A program made the position numbers and the translations under genes. The notes below the pieces were generated by a model. It had not been told where the DNA came from and made no database searches. It saw only the letters and a list, made by a program, of their open reading frames with translations. DNA of 64,000 bases, taken from assembly GCF_050717515.1 (NCBI RefSeq), contig NZ_JBOITL010000025.1, positions 372,001 through 436,000 on the forward strand, read 5' to 3'. This DNA is from Clostridium_AD sp050717515. Its GTDB lineage: Bacteria; Bacillota; Clostridia; Clostridiales; Clostridiaceae. Of the stretch, positions 1 through 8,844 are shown in pieces; position 1 is the stretch's first letter, and every line of letters starts with the position of its first letter.

Positions 1-1950
1 GCCTATTCATTTTTAAGGGAGTCAGCGTACTTTTTAAAGGAAAAAGGCTTCGGTATTATTGCACCAGCTTGGTGGAAAAAGCCTTCAAAACTTTCAGTTA
101 AATTAAAGGATAAAAGCCATAGTGCAAATACTAATTTAGCAACAAAGAGTACATTTAATATGGATACTATTCTTGAATATGATTGGAAGCTTGCCTTAGA
201 TGGAAATGAGATAAGTGACAAAGAATTTGATAGGATTTCAGATTTAAAGGTGCCATTTATTCAATTAAGAGGTCAGTGGGTACAGGTTGATATACATCAA
301 ATTAAAACACTTTCTAAGATGAAAATGAACAAAGGCTTAAATGGAAAAATTCCTGTTGGAGAATTATTAAGAATTAATTTAAGTGATGAGGAAATAATGC
401 CTGGAATTAGTGTTGATAATATAGACAATCAAGAAGCTGTAGGACGATTCTTTGAAAAATTATTTAATCTTAACAGTATAGAGGAAGTTAATATTCCAAA
501 GGGATTTATTGGTACTCTAAGGGAATATCAAAAAAGAGGGTTTTACTGGCTAACTTTTTTGAGAGATCATGGTATAGGCGCCTGTCTTGCTGATGATATG
601 GGCCTTGGAAAAACGGTGCAAAGTATATGCCTCTTGCTTCACGAGCGGGAAAATAAGTTAACAGATAAACCTACATTGATAATATGTCCTACTTCTGTTG
701 TGGGAAATTGGGAAAAGGAAATTGAAAAGTTTGCACCTGGACTTAAAACTGCAATCCATCACGGGAATAGTAGGTGGACTTATGAAACCTTTAGCGAGGA
801 AATACACAAAAATGAAGTTGTTATTACAACCTATGCGCTAATAGTAAGGGATAAGAATTTATTTCAAAAGGAAGAATGGGCAGGAATTATATTAGATGAA
901 GCTCAAAATATTAAAAATAGCGCATCAAAACAAACCCAACATATAAAAGCCCTTAAAGCAGAATATAAGGTGGCATTAACAGGGACACCGGTTGAAAATA
1001 GACTTTCAGATTTATGGTCTATTATGGACTTTTTAAATAGTGGGTATTTATATAATTGGGCAACTTTTAGGCGTGAATTTGCAGTTCCTATTGAAAGACA
1101 GGGAGATCCTAAAAAAAGTAGTAAACTAAGGAAGATAATTTCCCCCTTTGTACTACGTAGACTTAAAACCGATGCAAATATTATTAAAGATTTACCTGAA
1201 AAAATTGAAACTAAGGAATATGCACCACTAACAAAAGAACAAGCTACACTATACCAAGCTGTAGTAAATGATTGTTTAAATAAAATTGATAGTTCTGAGG
1301 GTATACAGAGGCGAGGCTTAATTATTGCATCCTTAACAAAGTTTAAGCAAATTTGTAACCATCCTGTGCAGTTTTTAAAGGACAATGGTGAAATTGAAGG
1401 CCGCTCTGGAAAACTTGAAAGGCTACTGGAAATGCTAGAAGTTGTTATAGAAGAAGGGGATAGGTCACTTGTATTTACGCAGTTTGCAGAAATGGGACAC
1501 ATTTTGCAATCAGAAATCGAGAAAAAACTCCATGTAAAAACACTATTTTTACATGGAGGGACCAGTAGAAAGAAAAGAGAAGAATTGATAAATATTTTTC
1601 AAGATGACACAGTGGAACCTATGGTGTTTGTATTATCCTTAAAGGCTGGAGGCCTTGGGCTAAACCTTACAAAAGCTAATCATGTTTTTCATTTTGATAG
1701 ATGGTGGAATCCTGCTGTAGAAAATCAAGCAACAGATAGAGCATTTAGAATAGGGCAAATTAAGAATGTTCATGTGCATAAATTCATATGTATGGGAACA
1801 CTAGAGGAAAAAATAGATGAGATGTTAGAACGTAAACAGGCACTTGCTGAAAGTATAGTTTCCACAAATGAAAACTGGATCTCAGAAATGAGCAATGATG
1901 AACTTAGAGAACTATTTATATTAGAGCATGACAACATAGTTGATAGTTAA
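1..1950 (+). CDS. SNF2-family DNA helicase/ATPase, 5' end outside window
   Basis: The frame is open from base 1, so the gene starts upstream; an internal ATG at 160 is not the true start. The visible 649 residues hold a SNF2_N ATPase domain and a C-terminal helicase domain. Walker A reads DDMGLGKT (about residues 198-205 counted from base 1), the DEAQ box is at 299-302, and the last motif is QATDRAFRIGQ. Bacterial SNF2 proteins are ATP-driven double-stranded DNA translocases, and full-length members carry a further N-terminal region that is missing here. The next gene, 68 bp downstream, encodes a SWIM zinc-finger protein; SWIM domains often accompany bacterial SNF2 proteins, as a fusion or as a neighbour. 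The family is secure; the biological role is not known. Confidence 0.93.
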   Translation, partial: AYSFLRESAYFLKEKGFGIIAPAWWKKPSKLSVKLKDKSHSANTNLATKSTFNMDTILEYDWKLALDGNEISDKEFDRISDLKVPFIQLRGQWVQVDIHQIKTLSKMKMNKGLNGKIPVGELLRINLSDEEIMPGISVDNIDNQEAVGRFFEKLFNLNSIEEVNIPKGFIGTLREYQKRGFYWLTFLRDHGIGACLADDMGLGKTVQSICLLLHERENKLTDKPTLIICPTSVVGNWEKEIEKFAPGLKTAIHHGNSRWTYETFSEEIHKNEVVITTYALIVRDKNLFQKEEWAGIILDEAQNIKNSASKQTQHIKALKAEYKVALTGTPVENRLSDLWSIMDFLNSGYLYNWATFRREFAVPIERQGDPKKSSKLRKIISPFVLRRLKTDANIIKDLPEKIETKEYAPLTKEQATLYQAVVNDCLNKIDSSEGIQRRGLIIASLTKFKQICNHPVQFLKDNGEIEGRSGKLERLLEMLEVVIEEGDRSLVFTQFAEMGHILQSEIEKKLHVKTLFLHGGTSRKKREELINIFQDDTVEPMVFVLSLKAGGLGLNLTKANHVFHFDRWWNPAVENQATDRAFRIGQIKNVHVHKFICMGTLEEKIDEMLERKQALAESIVSTNENWISEMSNDELRELFILEHDNIVDS

Positions 1951-2018
1951 CAATTTACAGATAGCAGATAAAGTGGATTAATAATGCATACCTAGATATG
2001 GTAAGGAGATGTAGCCCT

Positions 2019-2831
2019 GTGACTGGAAGAATAAGAAACGAATTTGGGATTAATTGGTGGTCTAAAAAATGGAATAATGCAATTTCAAGCTTTACTATAA
2101 GTTCCAGAATTGACAAAGGGCGTGAATACGCAAGAGCTGGAAATGTACTCAGCATGGAAGTTTCAAAGGGCGAAATCATTGCGGAAGTTCAGGGTGGCAG
2201 ATTAACACCATATACAGTAAATATGGAGATTGATATTTTTTCAAAAGAGCAGTGGAAAAACATTATGAATATTATGGCACAAAAAGCTATATTTTGTGCC
2301 ATGATTTTAAATGGAGAAATGCCTGAAAATATAGAGGAAGCTTTTAAAGAAGCTGGAGTTTCTCTTTTTCCTAAAAAGCAAATACATTTAATAACTCAGT
2401 GTTCATGTCCGGATGATGCAAATCCATGTAAACATATAGCTGCAGTTCATTATATGCTTGGACTTGAATTTGATAAAGATCCTTTTGTAATTTTAAAACT
2501 GAGAGGCATGGACAAAGAAGAATTTTTAAAAGCCTTGAGAATTTTAAGAAGTGGCAATGAAAGCGAATCAATTAAAAGAAAAGTAAAAAAACAGCTTAAG
2601 TCAAAAAAAACTATTATGGATTTAAAAAGAGAATTTGAGAATTCAAATGAAATAGATGAAGAGGTATTAGCCATGTCTTTTTCTTATGTATCACCTGAAG
2701 TTGTGCATGGCGTTATAAAAACATTGGGTATTCCAGGCTTTTGCACTGGTGAAGATGAGTTTGGATATAAAATGAAGATGGCTTATAGTAAAGCAGAAGA
2801 GGAGACTAGAAATTATATAGGTAGAAAGTGA
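2019..2831 (+). CDS. SWIM zinc-finger domain protein
   Basis: About 270 residues. The SWIM signature is visible in the middle as CSC, then CKH about eight residues later (CSCPDDANPCKHIAAVHY), which gives the CxC...CxH zinc ligand set. The N-terminus (FGINWWSKKWNNAI) is the conserved opening seen in SWIM proteins linked to SNF2 helicases. A GTG at 2019 is the better start, because AAGGAG at 2003-2008 sits 10 bp upstream; the in-frame ATG at 1998 has no such site. It follows the SNF2 gene on the same strand and is probably its partner, acting in DNA or nucleoprotein binding. That function is inferred from neighbourhood and domain. Confidence 0.85.
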   Translation: MTGRIRNEFGINWWSKKWNNAISSFTISSRIDKGREYARAGNVLSMEVSKGEIIAEVQGGRLTPYTVNMEIDIFSKEQWKNIMNIMAQKAIFCAMILNGEMPENIEEAFKEAGVSLFPKKQIHLITQCSCPDDANPCKHIAAVHYMLGLEFDKDPFVILKLRGMDKEEFLKALRILRSGNESESIKRKVKKQLKSKKTIMDLKREFENSNEIDEEVLAMSFSYVSPEVVHGVIKTLGIPGFCTGEDEFGYKMKMAYSKAEEETRNYIGRK

Positions 2832-2889
2832 AAAAATTTTATAACTAAAGAAAGTTTTCAGATATATCTGAATTATTTTAAAATTCACA

Positions 2890-2918
2890 TTGTAATATAT
2901 GTAATTGTGGTATATAAT
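2890..2918 (+). promoter_or_regulatory. Sigma-A promoter for the ABC exporter leader
   Basis: TTGTAA at 2890-2895, 17 bp spacer, TATAAT at 2913-2918. Transcription would start near 2925, about 37 bp before the leader ORF. Confidence 0.7.
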
Positions 2919-2961
2919 TACTTTGTTGGCAACAACTAATATTAAAAAGGAGGTCGTGACC

Positions 2962-3054
2962 ATGCTTACAAATAAAAGATTTACATTAGAAAGTGTGAAC
3001 TTTGCAGTGGAAATTAATGAATTATATAAACACGATCTTGGTACAAATATTTAA
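2962..3054 (+). CDS. 30-residue leader peptide of ABC exporter operon (BmrB-like role)
   Basis: A short ORF, beginning MLTNKRFTLE and ending HDLGTNI, with a very strong AAGGAGG ribosome binding site about 8 bp upstream and a sigma-A promoter in front. Two terminators (3089-3121 and 3184-3223) separate it from the exporter genes. Bases 3031-3041 (CACGATCTTGG, the codons near its end) can pair with 3092-3103 (CCGAGGATTGTG) with one bulge, which would remove the 5' arm of the first terminator. In B. subtilis, bmrB is a leader ORF that controls bmrCD by ribosome-mediated attenuation. Sequence similarity to BmrB is not claimed; the equivalence is one of layout. Confidence 0.7.
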   Translation: MLTNKRFTLESVNFAVEINELYKHDLGTNI

Positions 3055-3088
3055 TATTAATTAATTTTGTTATTTATATTAATTATCT

Positions 3089-3121
3089 AAGCCGAGGATT
3101 GTGTATTTACGGCTTTTTTTT
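3089..3121 (+). terminator. Leader terminator 1 (attenuator)
   Basis: AAGCCG (3089-3094) pairs with CGGCTT (3110-3115) and is followed by a T tract. It lies 34 bp after the leader ORF stop. Its 5' arm overlaps the segment that can pair with the end of the leader ORF, so the two structures exclude each other. Confidence 0.72.
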
Positions 3122-3183
3122 ATTAGTGTTTAAGGGAACTTTTATGTAGAACTACGAGTGCCGTTAATAGCTAATTATATGTT

Positions 3184-3223
3184 TAAAAAGCCGTAGAATA
3201 TATTTATATTCTTTGGCTTTTTA
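3184..3223 (+). terminator. Leader terminator 2
   Basis: AAAAGCC ... GGCTTTTT with an inner AGAATATA/TATATTCT stem and a T-rich tail, between terminator 1 and the ABC genes. It gives a second barrier to read-through. Confidence 0.7.
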
Positions 3224-3274
3224 ATTTTTATATTAATAAATTTTGTTCTATTTAAAAGAAGGAGTGATTTGAAA

Positions 3275-3334
3275 ATGATTAAAACACACAATTACAGGAA
3301 ATTTAGGGGCTGGAATTATAATTTTCACACTTGA
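3275..3334 (+). CDS. Possible 19-residue peptide upstream of ABC exporter
   Basis: MIKTHNYRKFRGWNYNFHT, with AAGGAG at 3259-3264 and a 10 bp spacer, placed between terminator 2 and the first exporter gene. The ribosome binding site is as good as those of the main genes. The peptide is basic and aromatic-rich and I recognise no family. It may be a second leader that tunes translation of the exporter, or a chance ORF. Confidence 0.4.
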   Translation: MIKTHNYRKFRGWNYNFHT

Positions 3335-3401
3335 GTTTTCGAAAAATGTACTAAAACCATATTATTAAAAGGTGGAAAATATACAAGGAGTAATATCAGC
3401 T

Positions 3402-5231
3402 GTGACGGGTCACAAGGAGGGGATTTATATTAAGAAACTTTTAAAGTTAACTAAGGGAAATAGATTATTATACTTTGCAGCAATACTTTCTATAGCAGCA
3501 GCTACATTTATAGCCATGCTAGAGCCTATGATTATAAAAGTAACAATAGATTCAGTAATAGGAAATAAACCACTGGATGTTCCCAAAGCTATAGAAAATA
3601 TGGTAATGATGGTAGGCGGAACAAAGGTACTTGTTAGGAATTTATGGATATGTTCTTTGAGTCTTGTAATATTGACCTGTGTACGCGGTGTTTTCCTATT
3701 TTTAAGAGGAAAGCTTTCCGCGCAGGCAGCTGAAAACATTGCAAGTAATATGAGAGTGAAGCTTTATGATCATATTCAGAATTTACCCTATGAGTATCAT
3801 GTAAAAGCAGAATCTGGGGACTTAATTCAAAGATGTACTTCAGATGTGGATACCGTTAGAAAATTCTTTGCGACGCAAATGGTGGAAATCGGAAGAGCAT
3901 TTTTTATAGTAACCTTTGCAATTATAATGATGTTGTCACTTAATAAAAAGATGACGGTTATAGCAATGGTGATTGTACCAATTATATTTATATTTTCATA
4001 TGTGTTTTTTTATAAAATTAAAAATACCTTTGAAAAAGCTGATGCACAAGAGGGCGCTTTAACATCAGTGCTTCAAGAAAATCTAAGTGGAGTTAGAGTT
4101 GTAAAAGCATTTGGAAGACAAAACTTTGAAATCGAAAAATATGAAAAAGAAAATATGAAATATAGGGATTTGAATTTTAAATTAGTAAAACTGCTTTCAA
4201 CTTATTGGTCTACATCCGATATTCTTTGTATGACTCAAATTGGTCTGGTTTTAATATCAGGCATATATTTTGCAGTTAATGGAGAAATAAGTTTGGGTAC
4301 TTTGGTGGTATTTAACACCTATGAGGGAATGTTGTTATGGCCTGTAAGACAACTGGGTAGAATACTTTCCGATATGGGAAAGATGTCAGTTTCTCTTGAG
4401 AGGATAACAAATATTCTTGATGTGCCAGTGGAACAGGAATATGGTAAGGCACTAAAGCCTACGGTTAAAGGAGAAATAAGCTTTGAAAATGTAAGCTTTG
4501 AATATGAGAGTGATAATGAAATTCTGAGTGATATAAGTTTCAAAGTAAAGAAAGGCGAAACAGTGGCTATTGTTGGACCAACAGGTTCAGGTAAATCCTC
4601 TCTGGTGCATCTTCTATTAAGACTTTATGACTATGACAGTGGTTCAATAAAAGTTGATGGCGTAGAGCTTAAAGATATTGAAAGAAAGCATATGAGAAAT
4701 AATATTGGAATAGTGCTTCAAGAACCATTCCTCTATGCAAGAACTATAAAGGAAAATATCAAAATGGCAAAGATAGACTCTAAAGATATAGAAATACACA
4801 ATGCAGCCAATGTAGCTGCTGTGCATAATGTTATAACTTCCTTTGAAAAGGGTTATGACACCATCGTTGGAGAAAAGGGTGTTACCCTATCAGGAGGACA
4901 AAGACAAAGAGTTGCCATAGCAAGAACACTTATAAAGGATATGCCCATATTGATATTTGATGATTCACTAAGCGCGGTGGATGCTGAAACGGATAGAGTT
5001 ATAAGGGGAGAACTTAAAAAGAAAAGTAAAAATAGTACTACCTTTATAATCTCTCATAGAATTTCAACAGTTATGGCTGCAGATAAAATTATAGTTTTAA
5101 ACCATGGAAAGATTGAAACCATAGGAAATCATGAAACGCTTATTAAAAAAGATGGTATCTATAAAAGGATATGGGAAATACAGACATCACTAGATGCTTT
5201 AGATGATGAAAAGCAGGTATGCAATGAGTAA
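3402..5231 (+). CDS. ABC exporter half-transporter, subunit 1 (BmrC-like, degenerate catalytic site)
   Basis: A six-helix ABC membrane domain followed by a nucleotide-binding domain; the gene encodes about 609 residues. Walker A is GPTGSGKSS (about 392-400) and the signature is a canonical LSGGQRQR (about 496). Walker B ends in IFDDS, so Asp replaces the catalytic Glu, as in the non-canonical subunit of heterodimeric exporters such as BmrC. GTG at 3402 with AAGGAG at 3385-3390 is the favoured start; GTG at 3372 is an in-frame alternative without a well-placed site. The gene is followed 15 bp later by subunit 2. Expected role: multidrug export at the cell membrane, probably induced through the upstream leader. 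The substrate is unknown. Confidence 0.9.
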   Translation: MTGHKEGIYIKKLLKLTKGNRLLYFAAILSIAAATFIAMLEPMIIKVTIDSVIGNKPLDVPKAIENMVMMVGGTKVLVRNLWICSLSLVILTCVRGVFLFLRGKLSAQAAENIASNMRVKLYDHIQNLPYEYHVKAESGDLIQRCTSDVDTVRKFFATQMVEIGRAFFIVTFAIIMMLSLNKKMTVIAMVIVPIIFIFSYVFFYKIKNTFEKADAQEGALTSVLQENLSGVRVVKAFGRQNFEIEKYEKENMKYRDLNFKLVKLLSTYWSTSDILCMTQIGLVLISGIYFAVNGEISLGTLVVFNTYEGMLLWPVRQLGRILSDMGKMSVSLERITNILDVPVEQEYGKALKPTVKGEISFENVSFEYESDNEILSDISFKVKKGETVAIVGPTGSGKSSLVHLLLRLYDYDSGSIKVDGVELKDIERKHMRNNIGIVLQEPFLYARTIKENIKMAKIDSKDIEIHNAANVAAVHNVITSFEKGYDTIVGEKGVTLSGGQRQRVAIARTLIKDMPILIFDDSLSAVDAETDRVIRGELKKKSKNSTTFIISHRISTVMAADKIIVLNHGKIETIGNHETLIKKDGIYKRIWEIQTSLDALDDEKQVCNE

Positions 5232-5246
5232 AAGGGAAGTGATATT

Positions 5247-7094
5247 ATGTCTAGAATAGATGAAAATAAATCAGTAGAAAATAAATCAGCACAAAAGATA
5301 GATATAGGTATATGGAGAAGACTCTTTAAATACCTTACAGAATTTAAAAAGGGACTTGTATTTTTGGCTTTTTTAATGGTGGGTGTAGCAGGTATAGATG
5401 TAGTAATGCCACTCCTCACAAGGTATGCCATTGATAATTTTATAATGAAGAAAACTACAAATGGGCTTATCACCTTTGCAATAGTTTACTTTTGTATAAT
5501 TGTTTTTCAAGCATTAAATGTAAGACTATTTATAATACATGCAGGTAAGATTGAAACACATCTGGCATATCATATAAGAAAACTAGGGTTTAAAAGGCTT
5601 CAACAGCTATCCTTTTCATATTATGATAACTCATCCGTGGGATGGCTTATGGCAAGAATGACCTCGGATGTAGCAAGGCTTAGTGAAATAATATCCTGGG
5701 GACTCATTGACATGGTATGGGCACTAGTTATGATGACTGGGTTTATAGGAGTAATGCTTTATAATAATGTGCGTCTAACCCTTATATGTATGAGTGTTGT
5801 ACCACCATTATTTTTAATAGGAATGTTTTTTCAAAAGAAAATATTGAAATCCTATAGAAAAGTGAGAAAATTAAATTCACAATTAACTGCAGATTTTAGT
5901 GAAGAGATATCTGGGGCTAAAACTACTAAAACCATTGTTCGTGAAGAAGAAAATTTAAAAGAATTTGTGCAGGATGCAGGCCATATGAGGAAATCTGCTG
6001 TAAAAGCAGCTATGTTTTCTGCTCTATTTCTTCCAATTGTTATATCCATGGGAAGCCTTGGAGCGGGGTTTGTTCTTTGGATAGGAGGAAAAAGTGTTAT
6101 AGCAGGACCACTATCTTATGGTACCTTTGTAATGTTTATTGCTTATACAATACAATTTTTTGATCCTGTAAGTCAGCTAGCTGGGACCATTGCAGAACTT
6201 CAGAATGCTCAGGCATCTGCAGAAAGAATTATAACATTAATAGAAACTGAGCCAGACATATGGGACAGAAAAGATGTAATTGAAAAGTACGGAGATTTAT
6301 TCAATCCAAAAACAGAAAACTTTGAGCCAATACATGGAGATATTGAATTTAGAGATGTCTGCTTTTCTTATAAAAACGGAGAAAAGGTATTTCAAAATTT
6401 TAATTTAAAAGTTAAAAAAGGAGACACTATAGCACTAGTTGGAGAAACAGGTTCTGGAAAAAGCACCTTAGTAAATTTACTTTGTAGATTTTATGAACCA
6501 AGTAGTGGAGAAATATTAATTGACGGAAGTGACTATAGAGAAAGATCACTATTGTGGCTTCAATCTAGTATTGGCTATGTGCTTCAAAGCCCACATTTAT
6601 TTAGTGGGAATATTAGAGATAATATTATGTATGGAAAGCTAGATGCAACGCAGGAAGAAATTGAAAATGCAGCAAAGCTTGTAAATGCCCATAGTTTTAT
6701 AAGCAAACTAGAAAAAGGCTACGATTCAGAGGTTGGTGAAGGTGGCGGAAATCTATCCACAGGAGAGAAGCAACTTATCTCCTTTGCTAGAGCTATCGTA
6801 GCAGACCCAGCGTTATTTGTTCTTGATGAAGCTACCTCTTCTATAGATACGGAAACAGAAAGAATGATACAAAATGCCATAGAAAAAGTTCTTTCAGATA
6901 GAACTAGTTTTGTAGTTGCACATAGACTTTCCACCATTGTATCTGCAGATAAAATTCTTGTTATTAGACATGGAAAGATAACAGAATCAGGAACTCACAG
7001 AGAACTGCTAAGGAGAAAAGGTTACTATTATACCTTATATACAAACCAGTTGCTTGAGGAAAAAGAATTGGAAAGCAAAGCGGTGGTTTCCTAG
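5247..7094 (+). CDS. ABC exporter half-transporter, subunit 2 (BmrD-like)
   Basis: A 615-residue fused membrane/ATPase protein. Walker A is GETGSGKST (about 399) and Walker B, LFVLDEATSS, keeps the catalytic Glu. The signature is degenerate, LSTGEKQL instead of LSGGQ. In a heterodimer this signature faces the Walker motifs of subunit 1, which has the Asp substitution. Both defects therefore fall in the same composite site, the arrangement known for asymmetric exporters (BmrCD, TM287/288, LmrCD). It forms an operon with the preceding gene. A copy of the dispersed GC-rich repeat starts 5 bp after its stop codon. Confidence 0.92.
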   Translation: MSRIDENKSVENKSAQKIDIGIWRRLFKYLTEFKKGLVFLAFLMVGVAGIDVVMPLLTRYAIDNFIMKKTTNGLITFAIVYFCIIVFQALNVRLFIIHAGKIETHLAYHIRKLGFKRLQQLSFSYYDNSSVGWLMARMTSDVARLSEIISWGLIDMVWALVMMTGFIGVMLYNNVRLTLICMSVVPPLFLIGMFFQKKILKSYRKVRKLNSQLTADFSEEISGAKTTKTIVREEENLKEFVQDAGHMRKSAVKAAMFSALFLPIVISMGSLGAGFVLWIGGKSVIAGPLSYGTFVMFIAYTIQFFDPVSQLAGTIAELQNAQASAERIITLIETEPDIWDRKDVIEKYGDLFNPKTENFEPIHGDIEFRDVCFSYKNGEKVFQNFNLKVKKGDTIALVGETGSGKSTLVNLLCRFYEPSSGEILIDGSDYRERSLLWLQSSIGYVLQSPHLFSGNIRDNIMYGKLDATQEEIENAAKLVNAHSFISKLEKGYDSEVGEGGGNLSTGEKQLISFARAIVADPALFVLDEATSSIDTETERMIQNAIEKVLSDRTSFVVAHRLSTIVSADKILVIRHGKITESGTHRELLRRKGYYYTLYTNQLLEEKELESKAVVS

Positions 7095-7099
7095 GGAGG

Positions 7100-7125
7100 G
7101 TGCCACCCACGTGGCAAGTGGCAAG
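7100..7125 (+). repeat. Dispersed GC-rich repeat, copy 1
   Basis: Full 26 bp copy: GTGCCACCCACGTGGCA, then a second GTGGCA half-site. It lies immediately downstream of the exporter operon. Confidence 0.85.
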
Positions 7126-7345
7126 TTGAAGATTCTGGTGGAAGATAAATGGCAAGTTCATAATTAAAAAGAGCTAAAGCTTGTTTTAAATTATAAAGTG
7201 GTCTCCATGTCAAGGACATTTATAAAAAAAAGCATTAAATCTTGGCTATGTTCAATAGTGAAAATTACGGACTAACAATTGTTTATCATACCGATAAATA
7301 GTAATTTATTTTGAAAGAAAGGTGATCAATACGGAAGATGTAAAA

Positions 7346-7756
7346 ATGATAACTAAAAAAGATGTGATGGAAGAGTTGCAACTATTGATTGAAAAATACA
7401 AATTTAATATAGAGGTGCTTTCAAGACTATTAGATGTAAAAAAAGAAGTTATTTTAAGCCAAGATGAAAAAAAACTGTTTGAAAATTCTAAAGACTTTTC
7501 TAAAATGTCTAATCTAATTTCTATGATTGAACTTAGTGGAAAAGATGATGCTGATTTTAAAATTGGAGCATTTTTGCAAGTGCTATTAGAATATCATAGT
7601 ATTTCGGCAGAAACAATTGCATTAATGTCTGGAGTTAGTGAAAAAGAAGTTATTGATTTAGTGGAAAATCCTAAGTTAGTATCTTTAGAAAGTAAATATA
7701 AAATATCTAAAACAGTAATGTCATTACGTTTTTTATTTAAGGAATTAGAACCATAA
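7346..7756 (+). CDS. Small HTH-containing protein
   Basis: About 136 residues, highly charged and predicted all-helical, with no membrane segment. Two helix-turn-helix-like stretches are visible, one near the N-terminus (FNIEVLSRLLDVKKEVIL) and one near residues 83-110 (ISAETIALMSGVSEKEVIDL). This suggests a DNA-binding regulator built from two similar units. The start is uncertain: ATG 7346 has GGAAG 8 bp upstream, while an in-frame GTG at 7322 overlaps an AAAGG. A GNAT acetyltransferase follows 53 bp later on the same strand. I do not recognise a named family. Confidence 0.65.
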   Translation: MITKKDVMEELQLLIEKYKFNIEVLSRLLDVKKEVILSQDEKKLFENSKDFSKMSNLISMIELSGKDDADFKIGAFLQVLLEYHSISAETIALMSGVSEKEVIDLVENPKLVSLESKYKISKTVMSLRFLFKELEP

Positions 7757-7809
7757 ATTCCAGTTTAAAGTTGAGTAATATAAATAGTGATTTGAAGGGG
7801 GAACAATTT

Positions 7810-8259
7810 ATGGAGATAGTTAAGTTTAATTTAAAAGATAAAAATGAATTATTAGAGTTAGATAAAGAATGTTTTGGAGTAGATTACTGGGATAATGAAT
7901 TATGGCAAGAAATTTTAGGGGATTTAGAACATAATATTATTTATTTAGTAAAACAAAATAATGAATTAATTGCATACTTGATGATATTCAATTGGGGAAA
8001 AGAAAAAAATTACGTTAAAATTACTAATATAGGAACTAAAAGTTGTTCTAGAGGACAAAAATTAGCTCATAAATTATTTGAAACAATGATAAATGAGATG
8101 AAAAAAGAAGGAATGAAAGATTTTAGAGGAGAGACAAGAATTACAAACTATCCAATGCAAAAAGTATTTAGTGATTTTGATTTCAGAAATGTAGAAACTT
8201 TTAAAGGGTATTATGATAATCCAACTGAAGATGCATTGAGATATCATTTAAGTATATAA
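7810..8259 (+). CDS. GNAT-family N-acetyltransferase
   Basis: 149 residues with the GNAT fold pattern: a central strand (NYVKITNIGT), an acetyl-CoA-binding turn (SCSRGQKLAHKLFETMI, a variant of R/QxxGxG/A) and a late strand with a FxN-type motif. ATG 7810 has AAGGGGG 8 bp upstream and is preferred over the in-frame ATG at 7771. The motif-A loop is less canonical than in RimI. The substrate cannot be told. A hairpin terminator follows at 8319-8346. Confidence 0.78.
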   Translation: MEIVKFNLKDKNELLELDKECFGVDYWDNELWQEILGDLEHNIIYLVKQNNELIAYLMIFNWGKEKNYVKITNIGTKSCSRGQKLAHKLFETMINEMKKEGMKDFRGETRITNYPMQKVFSDFDFRNVETFKGYYDNPTEDALRYHLSI

Positions 8260-8318
8260 ATATGTTGATAAATTCAAATTTGTAGTGTAACTATTGCGCA
8301 TAATTCTTCTATGACGCA

Positions 8319-8346
8319 AGAAAGGCAGCCTTGAGAGGTTGCCTTT
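8319..8346 (+). terminator. Terminator after GNAT gene
   Basis: GAAAGGCA ... TGCCTTTC stem. The T tract is short, so strength is uncertain. Confidence 0.5.
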
Positions 8347-8429
8347 CTATTTCAACATTATTTTTAAACAGAGTCTAAATCTTAAATCAAAATCATGTAT
8401 CTTATCCGTAAGGAGAAGATGCAGCCAAA

Positions 8430-8470
8430 ATGAGCCAACATTGAATCTTATATATTTAATGTTGGCTCAT
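8430..8470. repeat. 13-bp perfect inverted repeat
   Basis: ATGAGCCAACATT at 8430-8442 and AATGTTGGCTCAT at 8458-8470 with a 15 bp AT-rich loop. It lies beside the IS3 remnant and could be a terminator or an old element end. There is no clear T tract. Confidence 0.5.
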
Positions 8471-8562
8471 CTTAATAACTAACTGTATCTTATATGATTA
8501 TCATGAATAAAAGAGTTATAGAAAACTTAAATAGTTTTAAACAATTTATGTTAAGTGATGAT

Positions 8563-8826
8563 GTTCCCCGTCGTGAAATAGACTGCCTTAATTCTTTGTA
8601 CTTCAGCAACTGACGAAAGAAAATGCTGGTATAATGACATCCCTGGTCCGAATGAAGAATGGCATCTGTACGAAGATCCTTGCCATGTTTCTCGATAAGT
8701 ATATTGAACGTTTCTAAAACAAAATCCACCTCAAGAGATTCGCTTACTACATATGACAGAACCTGTTTTGTGCACGCATCTTTTATGACGGAAAGATAGG
8801 ATTTACAGCCGTGGTTATAAAATAAG
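8563..8826 (-). pseudogene. IS3-family (IS150-like) transposase remnant
   Basis: Read on the minus strand from about 8826, a continuous frame gives FYNHGCKSYLSVIKDACTKQ, then about 30 residues on HSDQGCHYTS, then SISRRG near 8570. These are the conserved core of IS3-family OrfB integrases: the DDE catalytic Asp sits in HSDQG, and SMSRRG normally precedes NCxDNA. The frame loses similarity right after RRG, so the third catalytic residue and the C-terminus are gone, and the N-terminal half is missing too. No intact terminal repeats are seen. It is a decayed insertion sequence, inactive by itself. Confidence 0.8.
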
Positions 8827-8844
8827 CTTTAGCTCTTTTTATGT

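Noticed and set aside
903..1502. 199-codon open frame on the minus strand inside the SNF2 gene
   Set aside because: It is opposite a well-supported helicase domain and has no recognisable motifs.
3372..3401. Upstream GTG start of the first ABC exporter gene
   Set aside because: Its only possible site (AAAAGG) overlaps the start codon, while GTG 3402 has AAGGAG at an acceptable distance.
8430..8826. Intact insertion sequence
   Set aside because: Only an internal piece of the transposase remains and no matching terminal repeats flank it.
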